Assembly (NCBI GenBank): GCA_948434985.1 | Contig: CAOJFV010000006.1 | Location: forward strand, 1-53,822 | Direction: 5' to 3' | DNA: 53,822 nucleotides | Origin: an uncultured Clostridium sp. | GTDB lineage: Bacteria; Bacillota; Clostridia; TANB77; CAG-508 | Notes under the pieces: generated by a model | Seen by the model: the letters and a program-made list of their open reading frames with translations, nothing else | Told to the model about the DNA's origin: nothing | The model's database searches: none | In this document: piece by piece, positions 37,676 through 48,059 of the stretch | Layout: each line of letters opens with the position of its first letter | Numbering within the stretch: the first letter of the stretch is position 1 | Translations under genes and position numbers: made by a program

Positions 37676-38008
37676 ATGAGTAACAAAATAGGCAAGAAAA
37701 CAATCAACAAACAAAAAAGGTTAGAGCGTTTTCGGACTGAACATTTGTTAATTTTTGGGCAATGTTCTTCTGGAACATTTTATGTTTTTGGAATCCCTGA
37801 AAAATATTTACATTTACGAGAAGATGAATTGTTTATACCAGAAAGGATGGAAGAAATAGTAAAATGGAAAAATGGAACAATTAAGATGTATCCAAATGAC
37901 TATTTGTTTTATGTATATGACATAGAATCTTACTATAACGAAGCAATTCATGGATTTTTTGAAAGAGCAAAAGAATGTGGATATAATATCTATTTGGGAT
38001 TCGATTAA
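37676..38008 (+). CDS. Orphan protein containing in-frame CGG at codon 20
   Basis: 110 aa of unknown function, mixed alpha/beta (FGQCSSGTFYVFGIPEKYLH, YPNDYLFYVYDIESYYNEAI), with a basic N-terminus. CGG at 37733-37735, followed by A, must be read in frame; a +1 shift gives Gly-Leu-Asn-Ile-Cys-stop. AAAGGA precedes the ATG. It has its own promoter and terminator and sits alone between conserved genes. Confidence 0.6.
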   Translation: MSNKIGKKTINKQKRLERFRTEHLLIFGQCSSGTFYVFGIPEKYLHLREDELFIPERMEEIVKWKNGTIKMYPNDYLFYVYDIESYYNEAIHGFFERAKECGYNIYLGFD

Positions 38009-38037
38009 TCAAAATGCTAGAAAAATAGTTAATCCAA

Positions 38038-38065
38038 AAGCAAGGAGGTGAATACTTCCTTGCTT
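38038..38065. terminator. Bidirectional hairpin terminator
   Basis: AAGCAAGGA (38038-38046) pairs with TCCTTGCTT (38057-38065), between two converging genes. Confidence 0.7.
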
Positions 38066-38071
38066 GTTGTT

Positions 38072-39784
38072 TTATATATTCATTGCTTTCATTTCTTCAT
38101 TTCTTTTAATCTTCTTAGTTGTAGTTTTTATTAATTCTTTATCTGTCAAAATCATATTTTTAATATATTTATAAGGCGGAAATGTTTTATTTATTTCTTT
38201 TATTTTATCCCAAATAATTTTTTCAAGTTCTTCCTCTTGAACACCTGGATATTTTTCATTTACTACGTCTTTATTATATACAATTTTTACAGAAAGTTTA
38301 ATATCGTTTTTATCATTTTTATCAGGTATACCAAAAACCATACATTCTTCTACTTCATCTAGTCTGTTAATTAAAACTTCTATTTCTTCTGGAAAAACCT
38401 TTTTACCATTTTTTAAAACAATCATATCTTTTTTTCTACCAGTAATAAATATGTATCCTTGTTTATCCATATAACCTAAATCGCCAGTATAAAACCATCC
38501 ATCTTTTAATACTTCATTTGTTGCTTCTTCGTTTTCATAGTAACCAAGCATTACATTTGGCCCTTTTACTCTAATTTCACCAATACCATTTTCATCTTTA
38601 TTTACAAATTCTAGTTCAACATTTTCCATTGGAAAACCAATTGAACCATATTTAGTTTTTACAGAATTTTCTGCTGCAATAACAGGGGAGGTTTCAGTTA
38701 AACCATATCCTTGAACGACTTTTAATCCTAGTTCATAAAAACCTTTAGAAACTCTTTTGTCAAGTGGTGCACCACCAGATATAACAAATCTTAAAGCACC
38801 ACCTAATTCATCAATGATACTTTTAAATAATTTTTTTCTAATATCAATATGTAATTTTAATAATAAATTACTAACTTTTTTTGCAATATTTACTATTTTT
38901 GTTTTACCTTGTTTTTCAATTCCTTGTTCTACTTTTTTATATATAGCTTCTACAAGTAATGGAACACCAACAAAAACTGTAACTTTATATTCTTTTAAGT
39001 TTTGCGCAACATATCTTAAACCATCAGGAAATGCAGTTTGTACACCACATGCAAGCATCATAATTAATGCAGTTGATCCAAATATATGATGGCAAGGTAA
39101 AAATGCAAGGTTAACATCACTAGGGAAAAGACCTTCTACTAATTGCATTGAATATACATTAGAAGCTATATTATTTTGAGAAAGCATAACAGCTTTTGAT
39201 TTTGAAGTGGTTCCTGATGTAAATAACAAAATATTCATTTTATAAGAATCAATTTCTTGATTAATATAATCTTTGTTTCCGGCATCAACTAATTTTTTTC
39301 CTTCTTCTAATAGAGTAGGTATATCAAGATAATTTTCTAATTTTCTCATACAAATATAGTCTTGTAAGTTTGTATTGCTTCTTCTTTTTATTTTTTCGAT
39401 ATTATCAATATATTTTTCATCAAAAACAACTACATCAGCTTTACTTCTTTCTAAACAACTTTCTAATTCGTCAACTTGTAGTTCTTTATCTAAAGGTATA
39501 GATAGAGATCCTCCTAATAAATTAGCAAGATGTGTAATTGTCCATTCATAGCTGTTCCTTCCAACAATTGCAATTCTTTTATCTTTAAAACCTAAATCAA
39601 AAAATTTAGTACCAAGATAATTTACTTCATCTAATAATCTTTTATATGATACATTTTCATATTCAACATTTTTATCTTTTTTGTGTTTTAAAATGAAAGC
39701 AGTATTATCACTATAAACATTAGCTGAATTATAAATAATTTCCTTTACATTTTTAAATTCAGTGGCATCAAAATATTTTTCCAT
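38072..39784 (-). CDS. AMP-dependent acyl-CoA synthetase/ligase
   Basis: 570 aa adenylate-forming enzyme of the long-chain fatty-acyl ligase type. Motifs: ILLFTSGTTSKSKAVMLSQ (AMP-binding), GYGLTETSPV, YTGDLGYMDKQGYIFITGR and KNGKKVFPEEIE, with the catalytic Lys near the C-terminus (TTTKKIKRNEE). ATG 39784 is used (GAGAGGAA upstream). It may activate exogenous fatty acids for membrane lipids. Monocistronic. Confidence 0.9.
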   Translation of the reverse strand: MEKYFDATEFKNVKEIIYNSANVYSDNTAFILKHKKDKNVEYENVSYKRLLDEVNYLGTKFFDLGFKDKRIAIVGRNSYEWTITHLANLLGGSLSIPLDKELQVDELESCLERSKADVVVFDEKYIDNIEKIKRRSNTNLQDYICMRKLENYLDIPTLLEEGKKLVDAGNKDYINQEIDSYKMNILLFTSGTTSKSKAVMLSQNNIASNVYSMQLVEGLFPSDVNLAFLPCHHIFGSTALIMMLACGVQTAFPDGLRYVAQNLKEYKVTVFVGVPLLVEAIYKKVEQGIEKQGKTKIVNIAKKVSNLLLKLHIDIRKKLFKSIIDELGGALRFVISGGAPLDKRVSKGFYELGLKVVQGYGLTETSPVIAAENSVKTKYGSIGFPMENVELEFVNKDENGIGEIRVKGPNVMLGYYENEEATNEVLKDGWFYTGDLGYMDKQGYIFITGRKKDMIVLKNGKKVFPEEIEVLINRLDEVEECMVFGIPDKNDKNDIKLSVKIVYNKDVVNEKYPGVQEEELEKIIWDKIKEINKTFPPYKYIKNMILTDKELIKTTTKKIKRNEEMKAMNI

Positions 39785-39923
39785 AAATAACAAATTCCTC
39801 TCTTTATAAGGTAAAAATTATATAGAATTTAAAACCTAATTTATTTACTACTAAATTATCATACATGAAAGTATAATGTCAAGAAAGTGACCAGTCTGTA
39901 TAAAAATAAATCCAAATAAACTG

Positions 39924-39951
39924 TTGACAAATTTAAAAAATATTATATAAT
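39924..39951 (+). promoter_or_regulatory. Promoter of tlyA-recN
   Basis: Consensus TTGACA (39924-39929), a 16-base spacer and TATAAT (39946-39951), 40 bases before the tlyA start. Confidence 0.8.
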
Positions 39952-39990
39952 AAATACAAACAAAAATTCGCAATATTTATAAGGAGTTTT

Positions 39991-40794
39991 ATGAAAGATA
40001 GAATAGATAATATATTAGTAGAAAAGGGATATTTTCCAACAAGACAGAAAGCAAAATATGCAATAGAAGGAAAATGTGTATATGTAAATGATATTTTAAT
40101 AGAAAAATCAAGTAAAGTATTTGAAGATAATTGCAAAATAGAAATTCAAGGTGAAACATTACCCTTTGTTAGTCGTGGGGGGGTAAAGTTAGATAAAGCT
40201 ATAAGAGAATTTAAAATATCCTTACAAGATAAAGAATGTATGGATATAGGAGCGTCAACAGGTGGATTTACTGATTGTATGTTGCAAAATAGAGCAAAGA
40301 CAGTATATGCAGTTGATGTTGGACATAATCAACTTGATGAAAAATTAGAAAATGATAAGAGAGTAGTAAATCTTGAAGGAATAAATATTAAAGAAGTTAA
40401 TGTAGAGGAATTTAAAAAAGTGGATTTTATTTCTACAGATGTATCATTCATATCTCTTACAAATGTACTTGATAAAGCTTACCAATTATTAAAAGCTAAA
40501 GGAGAAATGGTTGCATTAATTAAGCCACAATTTGAAGCAGGAAAAGAATTTATCAATAAAAATGGTGTTGTAAAAGATAAAAAAGCACATTTAAAAGTAA
40601 TAGAAAAAGTTGCCTTATTTGCAAATAGTTTGGGATTTAAAATAAAACAAATTGATTACTCACCAATTAAAGGACCAGCAGGAAATATTGAATATATTAT
40701 TTATATGAAAAAAGAAGAAGAAAAGCTAGATTTATTTAAGCTAAGAGAAAATATAAAAACAGTAGTAGAAAAGGCTCATAAGGAATTAAAATAG
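39991..40794 (+). CDS. tlyA: TlyA-family rRNA 2'-O-methyltransferase
   Basis: 267 aa. N-terminal S4 RNA-binding domain (RIDNILVEKGYFPTRQKAKY), a linker with FVSRGGVKLDKA, then an FtsJ-like methyltransferase domain (CMDIGASTGGFTDCMLQNRA, TDVSFISLTNVL, ALIKPQFEAG). TlyA methylates riboses in 16S/23S rRNA in other bacteria. AAGGAG precedes the ATG. Followed after 29 bases by recN, a common Bacillota pairing. Confidence 0.92.
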   Translation: MKDRIDNILVEKGYFPTRQKAKYAIEGKCVYVNDILIEKSSKVFEDNCKIEIQGETLPFVSRGGVKLDKAIREFKISLQDKECMDIGASTGGFTDCMLQNRAKTVYAVDVGHNQLDEKLENDKRVVNLEGINIKEVNVEEFKKVDFISTDVSFISLTNVLDKAYQLLKAKGEMVALIKPQFEAGKEFINKNGVVKDKKAHLKVIEKVALFANSLGFKIKQIDYSPIKGPAGNIEYIIYMKKEEEKLDLFKLRENIKTVVEKAHKELK

Positions 40795-40823
40795 ATATAT
40801 CTTCATAAGAAAAGGAGAAAAAT

Positions 40824-42449
40824 ATGATATCAACTATTAATATAAAAAACATAGGAATTATAGATAATTTAAGTATAGACTTAAATCAAGGATTTAATGT
40901 ATTAACAGGAGAAACAGGAGCAGGAAAAACTTTAATAATTGATTCACTATCTATAATATCTGGTGGCAGATTTTCAAAAGAAATGATAAGAAAAGGTGAA
41001 AACTATTCATATGTGGAAGCTTGTATTTACATACCAGAAAGTGAAACCTCAGTAGATGGAAATATTATAGTTTCAAGAGAAATTTATGAAAACGGTAGAA
41101 ACTCTTGCAAAATAAATGGAAGATTAGTTACTGTTAGCGAACTAAAGGAGTTTATGAAAAATGTAATTGATATTCATGGACAATTAGATAACCAAACATT
41201 ACTTGATAAAGCTTCACACATAGGGTATTTAGATAGCTTTGTTGGAGAAAAGATTTTAAAATTAAAAGCTAAGTATAGAGAATTATTTGATAAGTATAAT
41301 AAAATAAATTTAGAGCTAAAAAATAATTATGGAGATGAAAAAGAAAAACAAAGGAAATTAGATCTTTTAAGGTATCAATTAAACGAAATAGAAGATGTAA
41401 AATTAAAAATAGGAGAAGATGAAACACTAGAAGAACAAAGAAAAATAATGTTAAACTCAAGTAAAATAGCTGAAAATCTTGAAATTGCAGATAATGCTTT
41501 AAGTGAACAAGCAATAGATAGTATAAATGTTGCGATAAGAGCATTAGAAAAAATTGAAAACATAGATAAAGAATATGAACAAAAATTATCAGGTTTAAAA
41601 AATATATATTATGATATTCAAGAAATTGCAAGAGATATAAATGGAATGAAAGATGATGTATGTTTTGATGAAGAAGAAAGAAATAATATTGAAGAAAGGT
41701 TAGATATTATATTTTCTTTAAAAAGAAAATATGGCAATAGTATACACGAGATATTACAATATAAAGAAAAAGTAGAAAAAGAAATTTTTGAAATAGAAAA
41801 TTTAGACGAGATAAACAATAAATTAAAAAATGAATTGAAAGAGATAGAATTAAAAATGGCTGAACTTGCAAAACAAATGAATGAAATCCGCATAAAAGAA
41901 GGAAACGAGTTAGCTATAAAAATAAACAAAGAACTACAAGATTTAGAAATGCAAAATGCGAAATTTGAAGTAGAAGTAATATCTCAAGAAGAATTTAACA
42001 AAAATGGATTAGATATAGTAGAATTTTTAATTTCAACAAATATAGGAGAAGAGAAAAAGCCACTTATAAAGATAGCATCAGGTGGTGAAATGTCTAGAAT
42101 TATGCTTGCTATAAAATCAGTACTTGCAGATGTAGATAAGGTTCCAGTTCTAGTATTTGATGAAATAGATACAGGAATTAGTGGAATTGCAGCAAAAGCA
42201 GTAAGTATGAAAATGAAAAATATAGCAAGACATCATCAAGTGCTATGTGTAACACACCTTGCAAGCATTGCAGCAAAAGGAGATAGTAACTATTATATAA
42301 GTAAAGAGGTTAATGATAATAAAACAGTTACAAAAATAAAACTATTAACCGAAGAAGAAACTATAAAAGAAATAGCAAGAATAGCAAGCGGAGAAATAAC
42401 AGATGTTGCATTAAAACATGCTATAGAATTAAGAAAAAGTGCCACCTAA
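40824..42449 (+). CDS. recN: DNA repair protein RecN
   Basis: 541 aa SMC-like ATPase recruited to double-strand breaks. Walker A GETGAGKTLIIDSL, a long coiled coil in the middle, signature KIASGGEMSRIMLAI, Walker B VLVFDEIDTGISGIAA and LCVTHLASIAA. Full length with no in-frame CGG. A terminator (42436-42463) overlaps its stop. Confidence 0.96.
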   Translation: MISTINIKNIGIIDNLSIDLNQGFNVLTGETGAGKTLIIDSLSIISGGRFSKEMIRKGENYSYVEACIYIPESETSVDGNIIVSREIYENGRNSCKINGRLVTVSELKEFMKNVIDIHGQLDNQTLLDKASHIGYLDSFVGEKILKLKAKYRELFDKYNKINLELKNNYGDEKEKQRKLDLLRYQLNEIEDVKLKIGEDETLEEQRKIMLNSSKIAENLEIADNALSEQAIDSINVAIRALEKIENIDKEYEQKLSGLKNIYYDIQEIARDINGMKDDVCFDEEERNNIEERLDIIFSLKRKYGNSIHEILQYKEKVEKEIFEIENLDEINNKLKNELKEIELKMAELAKQMNEIRIKEGNELAIKINKELQDLEMQNAKFEVEVISQEEFNKNGLDIVEFLISTNIGEEKKPLIKIASGGEMSRIMLAIKSVLADVDKVPVLVFDEIDTGISGIAAKAVSMKMKNIARHHQVLCVTHLASIAAKGDSNYYISKEVNDNKTVTKIKLLTEEETIKEIARIASGEITDVALKHAIELRKSAT

Positions 42450-42463
42450 AAATGCGGCACTTT
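42436..42463 (+). terminator. Terminator overlapping recN stop
   Basis: AAAGTGCC (42436-42443) pairs with GGCACTTT (42456-42463). Confidence 0.65.
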
Positions 42464-42544
42464 CTTCACTGATTAAAGAGAATTACTAAAGAAAAATCAT
42501 TGAAAAATTTTGATTAATTTAGTTAATGTGCAAAAAGCAACTGT

Positions 42545-42874
42545 TTATACAGCTTTATCATATGCTTCAAGCACATTATACCAAACCAATGCCTTGTCAT
42601 ACTGAAAACATATCTTCTCAGTAAGAAATAACGTCAGATATTCATCCAGTGCCTCAGGAACAGGCGCCTCAGAATCCGGCGTCTTAGGGGAAGAAATTTT
42701 AGTATAATCCTCAAGGTCAGAACGACTTATTTCAATTTCAATCCCCTGATATAAAGGATATGTGCAGATAAAATTCACTGCATCAGAAGCACATTCTTCA
42801 AAAATCTGTTGTGCTTCTTCAAACATAGCTTTTAAATCTTCAGATGCAAAATCCCGTACTTCAACAATTTTCAT
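42545..42874 (-). CDS. Orphan acidic protein containing in-frame CGG at codon 7
   Basis: 109 aa from ATG 42874 (TGGAGGT upstream), beginning MKIVEVRDFASEDLKAMFEE and ending NVLEAYDKAV. No recognised family. GC-richer than the surroundings. CGG 42856-42854 is followed by G, unlike the 18 shift sites, which are all CGGA or CGGT; a +1 shift would end the protein after about six codons. If only CGGW shifts, this one could be read normally. Confidence 0.6.
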   Translation of the reverse strand: MKIVEVRDFASEDLKAMFEEAQQIFEECASDAVNFICTYPLYQGIEIEISRSDLEDYTKISSPKTPDSEAPVPEALDEYLTLFLTEKICFQYDKALVWYNVLEAYDKAV

Positions 42875-43047
42875 ACTGATACCTCCATAAATAGTGAGTC
42901 TTAATTGATTATAATATAAGTTTAACATAAAATTGGTTAAAAAGCTATACTTTAAGAAAAAAAGACCTAAAATTTACCAATAAAGGTTTACTTTCTGTGG
43001 GTTCTGAGGTATAATAAGATATCATAAAAATAAAGGTAGGGAATATT

Positions 43048-45168
43048 ATGGGTGAAAATAAAAATAACAATATTGAAGAACAAGAACTAGACTTAAATCA
43101 ACTTATGAAAATAAGAAGAGAAAAATTAGAAGAATTACAAGCAAATGGAAAGAACCCATTTGAAATTACAAAATTTGATAGAACAAATACTGCTGGAGAA
43201 ATTAAAGGCGAATTTGAAAAATTTGATGGGAAAGATGTAACAGTTGCAGGAAGAATTATTGCAAAAAGAATTATGGGAAAAGCATCATTTTGTACAATAC
43301 AAGACTGTGATGAAAAAATTCAAAGTTATGTAAGTATTAATGATTTAGGAGAAGAAAGCTATAAACAATTTAAGACTTATGATATAGGAGATATCATAGG
43401 TATTAATGGTTTTGTATTTAAAACAAAAACAGAAGAAATTTCTGTACACGCAAAGGGTGTAACTTTACTTTCAAAATCATTAAGACCACTTCCAGAAAAA
43501 TTCCATGGATTAAAAGATCCAGATTTAAGATATAGACAAAGATATACAGATTTAATAATGAATCCAGAAGTTAAGAAAACATTTGAATTAAGAAGTAGAA
43601 TTATAAAAGAAATGAGAAATTTCTTAGATGCTAAAGGATATATGGAAGTTGAGACCCCAATACTTAATACAATAGCAGGTGGAGCTACAGCAAAACCATT
43701 TATCACACATCATAATGCACTAGATATTGATATGTATTTAAGAATAGCACCAGAATTATATCTAAAAAGATTAATAGTAGGTGGATTTGATAAAGTTTAT
43801 GAAATAGGAAGACTATTTAGAAATGAAGGAATGGATTTAAAACATAATCCAGAATTCACATCAATGGAATTATATTCAAGCTATGAAGATTATAACGATA
43901 TGATGGATATAACAGAAGAAATGGTATCTACAATTGCAAAAAACATATTAGGAACAACAAAAATTAACTATCAAGGAACAGAAATAGACCTTACACCATC
44001 ATGGAAAAGAATAACAATGATAGATGCAATAAAAGAAGTTACAGGTGTAGACTTTAATGAGGTAAATACAGACGAAGAAGCGGTTAAACTTGCAGAAGAA
44101 AGAAAATTAGTGGTTGATGATATTAAGAAAACAAGAGGAAATATAATAAATATTTTCTTTGAAGAATATGTAGAAGAAACTCTAATTCAACCAACATTTA
44201 TATGTGATTACCCAGTAGAAGTATCACCATTAACTAAAAGAAAACCAAGTGATCCTAGATTAACAGAAAGATTTGAGGTGTTTATTGGAGGACGTGAATA
44301 TGGAAATGCATATTCAGAGTTAAATGATCCAATTGACCAATATGAAAGATTTAAAAAACAAGCCCAAGCAAGAGAAGCTGGAGACGAAGAAGCAAATATG
44401 ATGGATGAAGACTTTGTTCAAAGCTTAGAGATAGGATTGCCACCAACAGGAGGGCTTGGAATGGGAATTGATAGGTTAATAATGTTATTAACAGATTCTG
44501 CATCAATAAGAGACGTACTATTGTTCCCAACAATGAAACCGCTTGCAAGCGAAAAGAAACAAAAGAAAGTAGAAAACAATGAAGCAACAAATAAAGTATT
44601 TGAGACAGAAATTAATAGGGAAGATGCAATAAACTTATTAAAAAAATACAACAAAGAAGAATTCCATATAAAACATGCTATTACTGTTGAACAAATTATG
44701 AGATATTTTGCAAGAAAGTATAATGAAAACGAAGACTTTTGGGGGCTTGCTGGATTATTACATGATATAGATTATGAAATGTATCCAGAAGAACACTGCG
44801 AAAAAGCCCCTGAAATGTTAAAAGAAATTAATGCAAGTGATGAACTAATATATGCTATTTGTAGCCATGGATATGGTATATGTACAGATATAGAACCTGA
44901 ACATAAGATGGAAAAGATATTATTTGCAACAGATGAATTATCAGGATTAATTGGTGCAGCAGCAAAAATGAGACCATCACAAAGTACAAAGGATATGGAA
45001 CTACAAAGTTTAAAAAAGAAATATAAAGATAAAAAATTTGCTGCAGGTTGCTCAAGAGAAATAATTGCACGTGGAGCAGAATATTTAGGATGGGAATTAG
45101 ACGAATTATTACAAAATACACTTGATGCTATGAAAGAAACAGAGGATGAGATATTAAAAAATATGTAG
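43048..45168 (+). CDS. lysS: Lysyl-tRNA synthetase fused to a C-terminal HD-hydrolase domain
   Basis: 706 aa. Residues 1-500 are a class II LysRS: OB-fold anticodon domain, motif 2 ([20 protein letters not shown]), motif 3 ([20 protein letters not shown]). Ordinary LysRS ends soon after LLFPTMKP (about residue 495). Here a linker leads to a further 180 residues with an HD domain: [45 protein letters not shown], and [15 protein letters not shown]. Stand-alone HD proteins of this kind are common; the fusion to LysRS is unusual. AAAGGTAGGG precedes the ATG. Confidence 0.94.
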   Translation: MGENKNNNIEEQELDLNQLMKIRREKLEELQANGKNPFEITKFDRTNTAGEIKGEFEKFDGKDVTVAGRIIAKRIMGKASFCTIQDCDEKIQSYVSINDLGEESYKQFKTYDIGDIIGINGFVFKTKTEEISVHAKGVTLLSKSLRPLPEKFHGLKDPDLRYRQRYTDLIMNPEVKKTFELRSRIIKEMRNFLDAKGYMEVETPILNTIAGGATAKPFITHHNALDIDMYLRIAPELYLKRLIVGGFDKVYEIGRLFRNEGMDLKHNPEFTSMELYSSYEDYNDMMDITEEMVSTIAKNILGTTKINYQGTEIDLTPSWKRITMIDAIKEVTGVDFNEVNTDEEAVKLAEERKLVVDDIKKTRGNIINIFFEEYVEETLIQPTFICDYPVEVSPLTKRKPSDPRLTERFEVFIGGREYGNAYSELNDPIDQYERFKKQAQAREAGDEEANMMDEDFVQSLEIGLPPTGGLGMGIDRLIMLLTDSASIRDVLLFPTMKPLASEKKQKKVENNEATNKVFETEINREDAINLLKKYNKEEFHIKHAITVEQIMRYFARKYNENEDFWGLAGLLHDIDYEMYPEEHCEKAPEMLKEINASDELIYAICSHGYGICTDIEPEHKMEKILFATDELSGLIGAAAKMRPSQSTKDMELQSLKKKYKDKKFAAGCSREIIARGAEYLGWELDELLQNTLDAMKETEDEILKNM

Positions 45169-45191
45169 ATAAAATAAAAGGTAGGAAGCAT

Positions 45192-46028
45192 ATGGATGAA
45201 AATTATTTATATGACATAAAATATGAAAGAATTGGAGAAACAGAAGATGCAAAAGAGCGACAACTAAACTGGAATATTGCATTTGGTTTGCAAGCTGTTG
45301 ACAACCTAATTCCATCAAAATATATGGTTAAGTTAGCTAAAGAGAATATAATTGCTACTAAAGATTATGATATAGTAGAAAAAGAAATTAAAGAATATTA
45401 TCAAGTTGAAAATAAAAAAGATATAAATAAAGGTGAAAAGGAAGCTGATGAAGTTTCATTAAGAATAGTAAAAATTTTAAACGATAAAGCATTTACATTT
45501 AATTATCTAACATTAAAACAATATCATAATAAGCTATTTGAAAATATTAATATAGGAATTGAAGAAAAGTATATAGGAAAATTTAGAGATTATAACATAA
45601 CTAAAAGAGAACCAATTTTAGGTGGAAAATCTGTACAATATGCAGATTATTCAATGATAGAAGAAACTTTAAAATATGATTTTGATGAAGAAGCAAAACA
45701 AAAATATGTTGATAAAAGTAATGAAGAAAAGATAGAAAGATTATGTGCTTTTACATCGCATATTTGGCAAGTTCATCCATTTGGAGAAGGAAATACTATA
45801 ACTACTGCTTTATTTATTCAAAAATATTTGAATAGTAAAGGTTTCAATGTGAATAATGAATTATTTAAAGATAATTCATTATATTTTAGAAATGCACTAG
45901 TAAGAGCAAATTATAGTAATATAGCAGAAGGAATAGAAGAAGAGATCAAGTATTTAAAAATGTTTTTTGAAAATTTATTATTTGATAAAAACAATAAATT
46001 AGATAATTCTATAATGAAATTAGGATAG
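45192..46028 (+). CDS. Fic-family protein with altered active-site motif
   Basis: 278 aa. The Fic motif near residue 197 reads HPFGEGNTITTALF, where the family normally has HPFGEGNTRTTA; the arginine after GNT is isoleucine (one base from AGA to ATA). Fic enzymes transfer AMP or other phosphate-containing groups to proteins. The catalytic His is present but the missing Arg may lower or change activity. AAGGTAGGAAG precedes the ATG; 24 bases after lysS, so co-transcribed. Confidence 0.85.
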   Translation: MDENYLYDIKYERIGETEDAKERQLNWNIAFGLQAVDNLIPSKYMVKLAKENIIATKDYDIVEKEIKEYYQVENKKDINKGEKEADEVSLRIVKILNDKAFTFNYLTLKQYHNKLFENINIGIEEKYIGKFRDYNITKREPILGGKSVQYADYSMIEETLKYDFDEEAKQKYVDKSNEEKIERLCAFTSHIWQVHPFGEGNTITTALFIQKYLNSKGFNVNNELFKDNSLYFRNALVRANYSNIAEGIEEEIKYLKMFFENLLFDKNNKLDNSIMKLG

Positions 46029-46040
46029 GGAGGAAAATAA

Positions 46041-46778
46041 GTGTACAATTTTTCATTTGATAATAGAATTTTATATATTGTATTAGGTGTAATGGTTATA
46101 ATGGGGCTTGTAGGAATGAGTTCTGGTAGTTTAATGGGATTATTGTTAACATTACCAGGAGTTATTATAGCAATTACATTCCATGAATTTGCACATGCAT
46201 ATGCAGCATATAAATTAGGTGATGATACTGCAAAAATGCAAGGAAGATTAAACTTAAACCCACTAAGTCATATGGATCCAGTAGGATTTGTACTACTAAT
46301 ATTTGCACATGTAGGATGGGGAAAGCCAGTACAAATAAACCCAAGAAATTTTGATAGAAAGTACTCTCAAGGGACAGGAGAAGCAATTGTATCAGTTGCA
46401 GGGCCTTTAATGAACTTTATACTTGCAATAGTATTTACAGTGTTATATTTTGTATTAATAAAATTTGCAACTAATTTTATATTATCACAAGTAGGAATGA
46501 TTATAATCACAATAATACAATCTACAATAATAGTAAATGTAGGATTAGGAGTATTTAACTTAATACCACTTCCACCATTAGATGGAAGCAAAATATTTAG
46601 AAATTTTATGTCTTACAATGTAAAACAATGGTTAGATAAATATGAAAGAATATTTTATATAGTATTTTTAGTACTATGGATTTCAGGACTTGCAGGAAAA
46701 ATAATTTCTCCAATTATAGAATTAATTGGGGCAGGATTAATTAATGTAATAGGAATGATGTTTGGAATTCATATGTAA
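46041..46778 (+). CDS. M50-family (site-2-protease-like) membrane zinc protease
   Basis: 245 aa, about six membrane helices. Zinc motif HEFAH in [20 protein letters not shown], conserved [10 protein letters not shown] and the third ligand in [16 protein letters not shown] start behind GGGAGG. Rhomboid-independent intramembrane peptidase; likely in an operon with lysS and fic. Confidence 0.92.
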   Translation: MYNFSFDNRILYIVLGVMVIMGLVGMSSGSLMGLLLTLPGVIIAITFHEFAHAYAAYKLGDDTAKMQGRLNLNPLSHMDPVGFVLLIFAHVGWGKPVQINPRNFDRKYSQGTGEAIVSVAGPLMNFILAIVFTVLYFVLIKFATNFILSQVGMIIITIIQSTIIVNVGLGVFNLIPLPPLDGSKIFRNFMSYNVKQWLDKYERIFYIVFLVLWISGLAGKIISPIIELIGAGLINVIGMMFGIHM

Positions 46779-46786
46779 GAGGATTT

Positions 46787-47845
46787 ATGAGTAAAAGACT
46801 TGTGTCAGGAATAATAGAAAATAAAAATATAAAATTTAGAAAGAGTAATAAAATGAAAAAAGATATTTATATGCTAGGAATTGAATCAAGTTGTGATGAA
46901 ACTTCTGTATCTGTTGTAAAAAACGGTAGAGAAGTTCTTTCTAACGTTATAAATTCTCAAATCGACATACATAAAAGATTTGGAGGAGTAGTTCCAGAAA
47001 TAGCATCAAGAAATCACGTTGAAGCAATTCAGACAGTTACAAAAGAAGCGTTAGAAAAAGCTGGAATAACATTTAATGATATAGATGCAATTGTATGTAC
47101 ATATGGACCAGGACTTGTGGGGGCGTTACTTGTAGGCGTTGCATATGCTAAAGCATTAAGTTATGCATTAAATAAACCTTTAGTAGGTGTAAATCACATA
47201 CAAGGACATATTGCAGCAAACTATATAACGTATAAAGAATTAGAACCACCATTCTTATGTGTTATTATTTCAGGAGGACACACACACCTTGTGAATATAA
47301 AAGATTATACAGAATTTGAAATACTAGGTAAAACTCGTGATGATGCAGTAGGAGAAGCTTTTGATAAAGTTGCAAGAGTTATAGGATTAGAATATCCAGG
47401 AGGACCTAAAATTGATAAACTTGCAAAAGAGGGAGAACCAAATATAGAATTACCACATACATATTTTGATAATTTAGATTTTAGTTTTAGTGGAATAAAA
47501 ACTAAAGTATTAAATTTACATCATAAGACACCAGATATAAATAAACAGGATTTATGTGCAAGTTTCCAAAAAACAGTTGCAGATATGTTAATAACAAATA
47601 CTGTTAAGGCAATTGAAATGTTGAATATAGATAAAGTGGCTTTAGCAGGAGGTGTTTCTGCAAGTAGTTATATAAGAGAAAGATTTAAAAGTTTAGAAAA
47701 AACAAAAAATATAAAAGTATATTATCCTGATAGGGGATTATGTACAGATAATGCAGCAATGATAGCATCAGCTGGATATTATAACTATATTAAAGGAAAT
47801 ATATCAGATTTAACATTAAATGCTGTACCAAATTTGAAAATATAA
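46787..47845 (+). CDS. tsaD: tRNA threonylcarbamoyladenosine synthase component TsaD
   Basis: 352 aa; with TsaB/C/E makes t6A37 in ANN-decoding tRNAs. Motifs: [40 protein letters not shown] (metal-binding His), ISGGHTHLV and [17 protein letters not shown] 46787 (AAGAGG upstream) gives a 22-residue N-terminal extension; ATG 46853 gives the usual start. Followed by a large inverted-repeat element. Confidence 0.95.
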   Translation: MSKRLVSGIIENKNIKFRKSNKMKKDIYMLGIESSCDETSVSVVKNGREVLSNVINSQIDIHKRFGGVVPEIASRNHVEAIQTVTKEALEKAGITFNDIDAIVCTYGPGLVGALLVGVAYAKALSYALNKPLVGVNHIQGHIAANYITYKELEPPFLCVIISGGHTHLVNIKDYTEFEILGKTRDDAVGEAFDKVARVIGLEYPGGPKIDKLAKEGEPNIELPHTYFDNLDFSFSGIKTKVLNLHHKTPDINKQDLCASFQKTVADMLITNTVKAIEMLNIDKVALAGGVSASSYIRERFKSLEKTKNIKVYYPDRGLCTDNAAMIASAGYYNYIKGNISDLTLNAVPNLKI

Positions 47846-47873
47846 ATAAATTTAGAGTAAGAGGTCTGTTTCC

Positions 47874-48018
47874 AAGACTTAATCTGTTTTAAATTTTTTA
47901 AAACACTTCGGCTTTCCCCAAAGAGCCTATAAAAATACTTGTGTATTTTAACAGGCTCTATTGGTCACCCACACAAGCTTCGTCACTATTTTAAAAAATT
48001 TAAAACAGATTAAGTCTT
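47874..48018. repeat. 145-base palindromic element with perfect 30-bp terminal inverted repeats
   Basis: The left arm 47874-47903 and right arm 47989-48018 are exact reverse complements over 30 bases. Inside, a second hairpin pairs AGAGCCT (47922-47928) with AGGCTCT (47953-47959) and continues into an AT stem. The element ends about 40 bases before the phosphoesterase start. It could be a MITE-like mobile repeat, a folded RNA leader or a strong processing hairpin. Confidence 0.75.
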
Positions 48019-48059
48019 TCACGCTACTTTATGCATTAATAATTATAGGAGGTGTATTT

